This document shows, in pieces, positions 25,927-31,831 of a stretch of DNA of 64,000 bases; the first letter of the stretch is position 1; the number at the start of each line of letters is the position of its first letter. The stretch comes from Stutzerimonas stutzeri (GTDB lineage: Bacteria; Pseudomonadota; Gammaproteobacteria; Pseudomonadales; Pseudomonadaceae): positions 50,001 to 114,000 of the forward strand of contig NZ_CP046902.1 of the NCBI RefSeq assembly GCF_009789555.1. Direction: 5' to 3'. The translations under genes and the position numbers were made by a program. The notes beneath the pieces were generated by a model. It ran no database searches and was not told the DNA's origin. It saw nothing but the letters and a program-made list of their open reading frames with translations.

Positions 25927-27330
25927 TCATTCGTTGCAAACATCTTGCCTGCTCGATGATGACAGCGATAGCGCTGTGGCCTCGACAATTGCGTGGCGAG
26001 CAGGACCAAGTTCGTCCGCCAACGCCTCCAGCGCACGCTTCAACACCGCCAGGCTGGGGGCGGCGGTCAGGCTCAGGCGCAGGGCGCGAGGGGCGTCGTG
26101 GCCGACCGCGAACGCGTCCGCCGCGGCGGCTTCCACGCGAGCGGCGCGGCAACACATCAGCAGGTCTTCATCGGCCCTGGCCTGCAGCCATCGATGCGGG
26201 GCGGCGGGTGACGGCACTGCGCCGAGCAGCTTCTGCGCCAGTCGCCAGCGACGTCCGACCTGCTCGCGCTGCCAGCTAAGGCGGCGTGCCGCCGTGCCGT
26301 CTTCCAGCCATTCACTGCCGATGCGCAGGCACAGCGGCGAAAGCGCCCAACTGGTGGCCTGCGCTTCGGGATCGATGCACGACAGCCATTGCGCCGCCCC
26401 GGCGATGAAACCCAGCCGCAACCCAGGCGCGACCGTCTTCGACAGGCTGCTGATCAGCAGGCTGCGTTCGGGCAACAGCGATGCCAGCGGCGGCTCGTCG
26501 CCGAGCGCGCCATACACGTCATCCTCGATGATCACCATGCCGTGCCGGCGCGCCACCGCCGCGATGGCTTCGCGACGGTCGGCGTCCATGCTGACGGCGG
26601 TGGGGTTCTGCATGCAGGGCGTCAGGACGGCCACGCGCGCCGAGGTGGCGCGCGCCACGCGGTCGAAGTCGTCCGGCAGGATGCCGTATCCATCCATCGC
26701 CACGCCGTGCAGAGGCAGCCGCAGCTGGCGGCAGGCCGCCTTGATGCCGGGCGATGTCAGCGCCTCCACCAGCACCGGCTCGCCGGGTTGGCACAAGCCA
26801 AGCAACGCCGCGAATACGCCCTGCTGGGCGCCAGCGCAGAGCAGCACTTGCTGCGGAGGGATTTCCAGTTGCCGCCCGCGCAGCCAGGCACTGATCGCAA
26901 GCTGGCCGCGCTGCAAGGCATGCGCGGAACAATAGCCCTGCAGACCGGCCAGCTCACCGCTCGCGCACAAGGCCGCCAGGCTGCGTTGCAGATCGTGATC
27001 GTCCGCGTCCAGCACCGGCAGATTGGTAGACAGATCGATCAGCTCAGGGTGTGCGTCGGGCCGTTTCAACCGGAACAGGCTGGCCTCGCGGCTGCTGGCC
27101 AGCACATAAGTGCCACGCCCTACCTCGCCGCCCACCAGATGTCGCCGCGCCGCTTCACGGTACGCCTGCATGGTTGTACTGGGGTTGAGGCCGAGCGCCC
27201 AGGCCAGCCGCCGTTGCGGCGGCAGCCGGTCGCCGGGCTTCAGCTCACCCCGTTCGATAGCGCAGGCGATGGCATCGACCAGGGCCAGGTAGCGCGGTTG
27301 ATCATCGGTCTGGAGGTCAGGCGTCCACAT
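25927..27330 (-). CDS. MocR-family transcriptional regulator (GntR HTH fused to aminotransferase-like domain)
   Basis: A 467-residue protein with an N-terminal winged helix (about 10-78; GELKPGDRLPPQRRLAWALGLNPSTTMQAY) and a fold-type-I aminotransferase domain. K298 in SSLSKTVAPGLRLGF is the pyridoxal-phosphate lysine, and the cofactor-contacting motifs NPT and IIEDDVYG are present. Such regulators sense PLP-amino acid adducts and control a divergent gene. Here the divergent gene encodes a PLP-dependent dehydratase, so that is the likely target. Confidence 0.9.
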   Translation of the reverse strand: MWTPDLQTDDQPRYLALVDAIACAIERGELKPGDRLPPQRRLAWALGLNPSTTMQAYREAARRHLVGGEVGRGTYVLASSREASLFRLKRPDAHPELIDLSTNLPVLDADDHDLQRSLAALCASGELAGLQGYCSAHALQRGQLAISAWLRGRQLEIPPQQVLLCAGAQQGVFAALLGLCQPGEPVLVEALTSPGIKAACRQLRLPLHGVAMDGYGILPDDFDRVARATSARVAVLTPCMQNPTAVSMDADRREAIAAVARRHGMVIIEDDVYGALGDEPPLASLLPERSLLISSLSKTVAPGLRLGFIAGAAQWLSCIDPEAQATSWALSPLCLRIGSEWLEDGTAARRLSWQREQVGRRWRLAQKLLGAVPSPAAPHRWLQARADEDLLMCCRAARVEAAAADAFAVGHDAPRALRLSLTAAPSLAVLKRALEALADELGPARHAIVEATALSLSSSSRQDVCNE

Positions 27331-27336
27331 TGCTTG

Positions 27337-27366
27337 CCATGCAATATAAATATTTACCCATACAAT
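27337..27366. promoter_or_regulatory. Direct repeats in the MocR/dehydratase divergent promoter
   Basis: CCATGCAAT (27337-27345) and CCATACAAT (27358-27366) are direct repeats 21 bases apart, two helical turns, separated by an AT-rich core (ATAAATATTTA). Same-face direct repeats are typical operators of MocR proteins. The 80-base gap serves both genes. Confidence 0.5.
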
Positions 27367-27410
27367 GCACCCGCCCTAGGATCGTCGTCAAACCCGACGA
27401 GGACTACCCG

Positions 27411-28364
27411 ATGTTCGATCTCACCGCATTGCGCCAGGCCGCCGAATGGGTCGGCCGCAGCGTTCCACCGACGCCACAGCTTCGCTGGCCGCTGCTGGCC
27501 CAGCGGTTGGGCTGCGAGGTCTGGGTGAAGCACGAAAACCATACCCCCGCAGGCGCGTTCAAGGTTCGCGGTGGCGTGCTTTATGTCCAGCAACTGCTTG
27601 AGCGCGAGCCGCAACTGCGCGGCATCATCAGCGCCTCGCGCGGTAATCACGGCATCAGCCTGGCCATGGCCGCGCAGACGGCCGGCGTGCCGCTGACGGT
27701 TGTGGTCCCGGTGGGCAACTCCACCGAGAAGAATGCCGCGATGCGCGCCTTCGGCGCGCAGGTCATTGAATTCGGTCGCGACTTCGACATCGCCCGCGCA
27801 CATGCTGCCGAACTCTCGGCCCAGACCGGCTGGCACTCGGTGCCCTCCCTGCATCCGGACCTGATCCGTGGCGTCGCCACCTATGCGCTGGAGTTGTTCG
27901 AGGCCGCGCCACCGCTGCGCCGGGTCTACGTGCCCATCGGCATGGGTTCGGGTATTTGCGGCATGATCCAGACCCGCGACCTGCTGGGCCTGGAGACAGA
28001 GATCGTCGGCGTGGTCACCCAGGCGGCGGACGCCTATGCCCAGAGCATCGAGCAAGGCCGCATCGTCTGCACCGAAACCGCCGACACCTTTGCTGACGGC
28101 CTGGCCTGCCGGATGCCCTCGCCCGAAGCGCTGGAGATCATACGCGCCGGAGCCGCACGCATCGTACGGGTCGATGACGAGGCGATTCGCGACGCCATTC
28201 GGGCATTCCACGAAGACACCCACAACACCGCCGAAGGTGCCGGTGCCGCCGCATTGGCCGCCGCCATGCAGGAGCGCGAGCGCAACCGGGGCGAGCGCAT
28301 CGCCGTGATCCTCAGCGGCGCCAACATCGACCGTCAGGTCCTGGCCGGCATCCTCGCCGCATAG
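27411..28364 (+). CDS. Threonine/serine dehydratase-like PLP enzyme (fold type II)
   Basis: A 317-residue enzyme of the threonine dehydratase/serine racemase group. The PLP lysine is K51 in NHTPAGAFKVRGG, the substrate loop is SASRGNHG, and the phosphate-binding loop is IGMGSGICGM. There is no C-terminal ACT domain, so it is not the isoleucine-biosynthetic IlvA; it is probably a catabolic dehydratase or ammonia-lyase. ATG at 27411 is preceded by AGGA. A role as a hydroxyectoine-type EutB is possible, but no ectoine genes are present. It is divergent from, and probably regulated by, the MocR gene. Confidence 0.82.
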   Translation: MFDLTALRQAAEWVGRSVPPTPQLRWPLLAQRLGCEVWVKHENHTPAGAFKVRGGVLYVQQLLEREPQLRGIISASRGNHGISLAMAAQTAGVPLTVVVPVGNSTEKNAAMRAFGAQVIEFGRDFDIARAHAAELSAQTGWHSVPSLHPDLIRGVATYALELFEAAPPLRRVYVPIGMGSGICGMIQTRDLLGLETEIVGVVTQAADAYAQSIEQGRIVCTETADTFADGLACRMPSPEALEIIRAGAARIVRVDDEAIRDAIRAFHEDTHNTAEGAGAAALAAAMQERERNRGERIAVILSGANIDRQVLAGILAA

Positions 28365-28699
28365 CCCGTGGCGGACGGCCGCTCGGCCATGCGCGCAAGC
28401 GCCATAGCTGATCGGCCACGTCCTGTAAACCGGGCGCGCCTCCGGCACCCACGCGTGGCACCTTTTCAGAATCGTCTTATTCACGCGAGCCATCGAAGAC
28501 GGGGACACTGTCCGGGTTATTCGCAGAGGGCCGAGCGCGGCGCCACAGACGAGCCCGCCCGCACCGAAGGCGGCAACCCTAAGCCGGGCAACGTAATCGA
28601 GGTATTCCAGTACCGCCTCGAATAGTTTTAATACACCCCGCACGGCGCACCGCGACGCACAACCGTCGCACCATCCACGAGCTAAACCGAGGGTGATCC
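28365..28699 (+). promoter_or_regulatory. Control region of pilin gene 1
   Basis: A 335-base gap. It contains an RcsB-like box (28466-28479) 220 bases upstream of the start codon and a short inverted repeat GGACA-C-TGTCC at 28503-28513. An AT-rich patch near 28621-28635 (GAATAGTTTTAATAC) could serve as a -10 region. No gene is supported. Confidence 0.5.
28466..28479 (+). promoter_or_regulatory. RcsB-like box upstream of pilin 1
   Basis: TCAGAATCGTCTTA, followed by TTCAC. The same 17 bases (AGAATCGTCTTATTCAC) recur upstream of pilin 3. It resembles the enterobacterial RcsB/RcsAB box (TAAGAATATTCCTA). Confidence 0.6.
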
Positions 28700-29245
28700 A
28701 TGAAATCTGTGACACTTCTTTTTGCGATGGCCGCGCTGCCGGGCATGGCCCTCGCCGACAGCGAGGGCACCGTGAGCTTTTACGGCGAAGTGGCCGCGGC
28801 CACTTGCCAGGTTCGCATCAATGGCGAAGCCAATGGCGTGGTGCTGCTGCCCACCGTCTCCATCGCCGAGTTCAACGGTGCCGGCTCCACCGCCGGGCTG
28901 ACGCCCTTCACGCTGGCCATCAGCGGTTGCGAGATGATGCCGGTCGGCAGCGACCTGAACCTGACCACCAACTTCATCGGGTACAACGTCACGAACGCCG
29001 GTAACCTGGGCAACGTCGCTGCCAACGGCGCGAGCGATGTGTTCATCCAGTTGACCACCGACGCCACCGGCACCGACACCGTACCGGTGCGGCTCAACGG
29101 CATCACGCCGACGCCCGGCCTGGTCCTGCAAGACGGCGAGACCAGCGCCCACTACCGATTCGGCGCCCAGTACGTCACCGAAGGCGGCGCGCCAGGCGCT
29201 GGCGCCGTAAAGGCGGTTGCCGAATACACCCTCAGCTACCTTTGA
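28700..29245 (+). CDS. Chaperone-usher major fimbrial subunit (Cup type), pilin 1
   Basis: A 181-residue exported pilin with a signal peptide (about 1-19, ending MALA-D). The mature protein has an N-terminal donor-strand segment (GTVSFYGEVAAATC), the two conserved cysteines (first in ATCQV, second in ISGCEM), and the C-terminal beta-zipper AEYTLSYL recognised by the periplasmic chaperone. It is closest to the two further pilins encoded downstream in this island. Subunits are polymerised by the usher encoded at 31832. Confidence 0.9.
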   Translation: MKSVTLLFAMAALPGMALADSEGTVSFYGEVAAATCQVRINGEANGVVLLPTVSIAEFNGAGSTAGLTPFTLAISGCEMMPVGSDLNLTTNFIGYNVTNAGNLGNVAANGASDVFIQLTTDATGTDTVPVRLNGITPTPGLVLQDGETSAHYRFGAQYVTEGGAPGAGAVKAVAEYTLSYL

Positions 29246-29572
29246 GCCACCAGCGCTACGGGTCGGCGCCGCCCACTCGAGCCGACGCAGCGAGGCCGGA
29301 TCGCGCGGCGGCGAGTGCCTTATCCGGTGAGGCCGAGCGACTCCGCCGTTGCGATGCATTCGCCACCCGCGTATCCCGTCTGCCCATGCAGGCAACACAA
29401 ACAGCCGCCCGGCGCCACAAAAACCGGCACTTTAGGATTCGTCTGATGTTCGCCGCCCAGCCCGGGCGCGAAGATGGTGGCTCCCCAGACAAGGGCCTTG
29501 CAGGAAGCGGAGGCAGAAGCCGATCCCGGCACGATCAGGGAGGACCTCAACGCTCAAGACCGGGCTGACCAC
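29246..29572 (+). promoter_or_regulatory. Control region of pilin gene 2
   Basis: A 327-base gap with a weaker RcsB-like box, TTAGGATTCGTCTGA (29432-29446), about 126 bases upstream of the start. About 58 bases after the box is GGGCCTTGCAGGA, which matches GGCCTTGCGGGA at the same place before pilin 3, so these leaders appear to share ancestry. A stem GTCGGC/GCCGAC (29262-29286) follows pilin 1. Confidence 0.5.
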
Positions 29573-30109
29573 ATGAAACGCTTGACGCTTCTTCTCGCCA
29601 TGGCCGCGCTACCCAGCCTGGCCCCTGCCGCCAACGCGTTGCCTGCGATGCAAGGCACCGCACCAACCTGCCAGGTCAGCATCGATGGCGCGCCCACGGG
29701 CGTCGTGCGGCTGGCCACGGTCGAGGCCGCCGACTTCGCGGGTGCCGGCTCCGTCGCGGGGCTTACGCCTTTTACCGTAACCATCAGCGATTGCCCGGCG
29801 CCGCAGCATGGCAACCTGAACGTGGTGGCCATCTTCCGCGACTACAACATCACCGCCGCCGGCAATCTGGGCAATCTCGCCGCCCATGACGCAGCCCTCG
29901 ACGTGGCGGTCCAGTTGACCACCCATACCGAACACGGCGTCCGCCCGATCGACCTGGCCGTCACCCACCAGATCGTCGATCTGCTGGTGCTGCGCCAAGG
30001 CCAGACCAGCGCCAGCCACCAGCTGGGCGCGCGCTACATCACCGAAGGCGGCAACCCGACCCCAGGCGCGGTTACGGCTGTCGCCGAGTTCGCCATCGAC
30101 TACCTGTAA
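29573..30109 (+). CDS. Chaperone-usher fimbrial subunit paralogue, pilin 2
   Basis: A 178-residue exported pilin with a signal peptide and two cysteines (PTCQV and ISDCPA), and the C-terminal AVAEFAIDYL beta-zipper. It aligns through its length with pilins 1 and 3, but the segment before the first cysteine is reduced to ALPAMQGTAPTC and lacks the TV-x-F-x-GEV donor-strand motif of its neighbours. It may be a terminator or minor subunit, or be decaying. The frame is intact and an upstream box is present. Confidence 0.85.
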   Translation: MKRLTLLLAMAALPSLAPAANALPAMQGTAPTCQVSIDGAPTGVVRLATVEAADFAGAGSVAGLTPFTVTISDCPAPQHGNLNVVAIFRDYNITAAGNLGNLAAHDAALDVAVQLTTHTEHGVRPIDLAVTHQIVDLLVLRQGQTSASHQLGARYITEGGNPTPGAVTAVAEFAIDYL

Positions 30110-30192
30110 AGCGACTGGCGGGTCGGCGCGGCACACCAACCACGCGAGCGGACAGGGCGCGAGTACACCACAGCTACCTCTAAAGCACGCCG

Positions 30193-30215
30193 GCCCGGCG
30201 GCCTGCTCGCCGGGC
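30193..30215 (+). terminator. GC-rich hairpin after pilin 2
   Basis: GCCCGGCG, a seven-base loop, then CGCCGGGC form a perfect 8-bp stem about 85 bases downstream of the pilin 2 stop. There is no T tract. A near copy follows pilin 3. It probably stabilises or attenuates the transcript. Confidence 0.55.
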
Positions 30216-30321
30216 GGTCGGGCCTCAGACCTCGTCGATGCCCCACATCAACTCGACGGCCAAGATCAAGCACCAAAAGAACGCAAGCTTTTTTTTGCTC
30301 GGTCTGGAAAAAACAAGCCTT

Positions 30322-30335
30322 TAAGAATCGTCTTA
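30322..30335 (+). promoter_or_regulatory. RcsB-like box upstream of pilin 3
   Basis: TAAGAATCGTCTTA is a perfect TAAGA-N4-TCTTA palindrome, 138 bases upstream of the start codon and preceded by an A/T-rich stretch. It is the best match among the copies and close to the RcsB/RcsAB consensus. Confidence 0.65.
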
Positions 30336-30472
30336 TTCACCCGGCCCATGCGCGAGCGGAACAATACACACGTGTTCCGGAAAGGCCTTGCGGGACGGCG
30401 ATCATCACCCGCCCAACCAGCCAATGGCCCTGACGGAGAACACCCACATTGTCCGAAACTCAGGTGAACATC

Positions 30473-31009
30473 ATGAAAATTTCTGCTCTCGTCCTCGCCA
30501 TGGCCGCACTGCCGGGCGTCGTTTTCGCCGCGCCTACCGTGACCTTCCAGGGCGAGGTCACCGACCAGACCTGCACGGCCACCATCAACGGCGCAACCGA
30601 CGGCACCGTGCTGCTGCCCACCGTCAGCACCGCCGAGCTGGCCGACCCGGGCGACACTGCCGGCCTGACGCCCTTCACCATCGAGCTCACCGGCTGCACA
30701 GACCCTGGGGTTGGCGGCCTGGAAGTGACCACCAAATTCATGGGTTATGACATCACGGCTGGCGGCGCCCTGGTCAACATGGCAGTCGGTGGCGCCGAAA
30801 ATGTCGCCATTCAACTGACCGAAGACGCCGGTGGCCTCGCGCCCATCACGCTCGTCGCCGGCGTCGCGTCGGAGGTCGCAGGTCTGGAGCTGCTGGATGG
30901 CGAAACAGAGGCCAGCTACGAGTTCGGTGCGCAGTACGTCAGCGAAGACGGTAGCGCCACCGCTGGCGCGGTCACTGCGGTGGTCCAGTACACCGTCAGC
31001 TACCTCTGA
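30473..31009 (+). CDS. Chaperone-usher major fimbrial subunit (Cup type), pilin 3
   Basis: A 178-residue exported pilin with a signal peptide ending VFA-A, a full donor-strand segment (PTVTFQGEVTDQTC), a second cysteine in ELTGCTD, and the terminal VVQYTVSYL beta-zipper. ATG at 30473 follows AGGTGA; a TTG eight codons earlier is less likely. It lies directly before the chaperone-usher genes, the usual place for the major subunit of a cup operon. Confidence 0.9.
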   Translation: MKISALVLAMAALPGVVFAAPTVTFQGEVTDQTCTATINGATDGTVLLPTVSTAELADPGDTAGLTPFTIELTGCTDPGVGGLEVTTKFMGYDITAGGALVNMAVGGAENVAIQLTEDAGGLAPITLVAGVASEVAGLELLDGETEASYEFGAQYVSEDGSATAGAVTAVVQYTVSYL

Positions 31010-31018
31010 GCCGCCCCG

Positions 31019-31041
31019 GCCCGGCGGCTCGCCCGCCGGGC
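31019..31041 (+). terminator. GC-rich hairpin between pilin 3 and the chaperone gene
   Basis: GCCCGGCGG, five-base loop, CCGCCGGGC: a perfect 9-bp stem ten bases after the pilin 3 stop and about 55 bases before the chaperone start. Lacking a T tract, it fits a partial terminator or mRNA-stabilising element that keeps pilin levels higher than usher levels. Confidence 0.6.
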
Positions 31042-31097
31042 TGGACCTCTACCCCAAACATTTCAATGCGTGCGCATTGCGCGCGCAGGAGCAACTC

Positions 31098-31814
31098 ATG
31101 CCCATTAAATCGCTCGCCGTCCTGCTAGTCGCCCTACTGCTTGGCCACGGCCAGGCGCAGGCCAGCGTAGTCATGGGCGGCACCCGGGTGATCTACCACG
31201 CCGACGCCAGGGAAAAGACCCTGCAACTGAGCAACACGGACAACCACCCCAACCTGGTGCAAATCTGGCTGGACCGCGGCAATGCCGCCTCCACCCTCGA
31301 GACCGCCGACGCCCCCTTCGTGGCGAGCCCGCAGATTTTTCGCATGGAGCCCCACGCCGGACAAATGGTCCGGTTGATCTTCACCGGCGAAGCGCTGCCG
31401 CAGGATCGCGAGTCAGTGTTCTACCTGAACTTCAGCCAGGTCCCGGCACTGAAAGCGTCCGAGCACGACGCGAACAAGCTGGTGCTGATGTTCAGCAGCC
31501 GGCTGAAGGTGTTCTACCGGCCCAAAGGCCTGGCTGGCACGCCGAACGACCTGGCCAAACAATTCAATGTCCGCCGGGTCGGCAACGCCGTAGAGGTGGA
31601 CAACCCCACCGGCTATCACGGTGTGCTGCGCGGCGCGAGTCTGGTGGTGAACGGCAAGGCCCTGCCGCTGGCGGAGTCGCAACTGCTGGACCCGGCCTCG
31701 CAAACGCGCTGGCCCCTGCCCGACGGCGTCGGCAATGCCCACGACGCCCTGCTGCGCCTGACCCTGGTCAATGACTACGGCGTCGACGTCATCCATGAAC
31801 TGCCCCTGCACTGA
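31098..31814 (+). CDS. Periplasmic fimbrial chaperone 1 (CupA2/CupD2 type)
   Basis: A 238-residue PapD-like chaperone with signal peptide (about 1-23). The N-terminal immunoglobulin domain shows GTRVIYHADAREKTLQLSN, the conserved arginine used to anchor pilin C termini, and DRESVFYLNFSQVP; the C-terminal domain begins after LKVFYRPKGL. It holds pilins in the periplasm and delivers them to the usher. ATG at 31098 has CAGGAG upstream. The usher gene follows after 17 bases. Confidence 0.92.
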   Translation: MPIKSLAVLLVALLLGHGQAQASVVMGGTRVIYHADAREKTLQLSNTDNHPNLVQIWLDRGNAASTLETADAPFVASPQIFRMEPHAGQMVRLIFTGEALPQDRESVFYLNFSQVPALKASEHDANKLVLMFSSRLKVFYRPKGLAGTPNDLAKQFNVRRVGNAVEVDNPTGYHGVLRGASLVVNGKALPLAESQLLDPASQTRWPLPDGVGNAHDALLRLTLVNDYGVDVIHELPLH

Positions 31815-31831
31815 CCGGAGCGGACACGACC

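Larger units (their letters stand above)
30110..30472 (+). promoter_or_regulatory. Control region of pilin gene 3
   Basis: A 363-base gap holding, in order, a strong GC hairpin (30193-30215), an A/T-rich inverted repeat (about 30285-30320), the best RcsB-like box (30322-30335) and an inverted repeat CGGAACA/TGTTCCG (30357-30379). It is the richest of the three pilin promoters. Confidence 0.6.

Noticed and set aside
27411..28364. Assigning the dehydratase as EutB of hydroxyectoine breakdown
   Set aside because: No other ectoine or hydroxyectoine catabolic gene is present; a general catabolic dehydratase fits as well.
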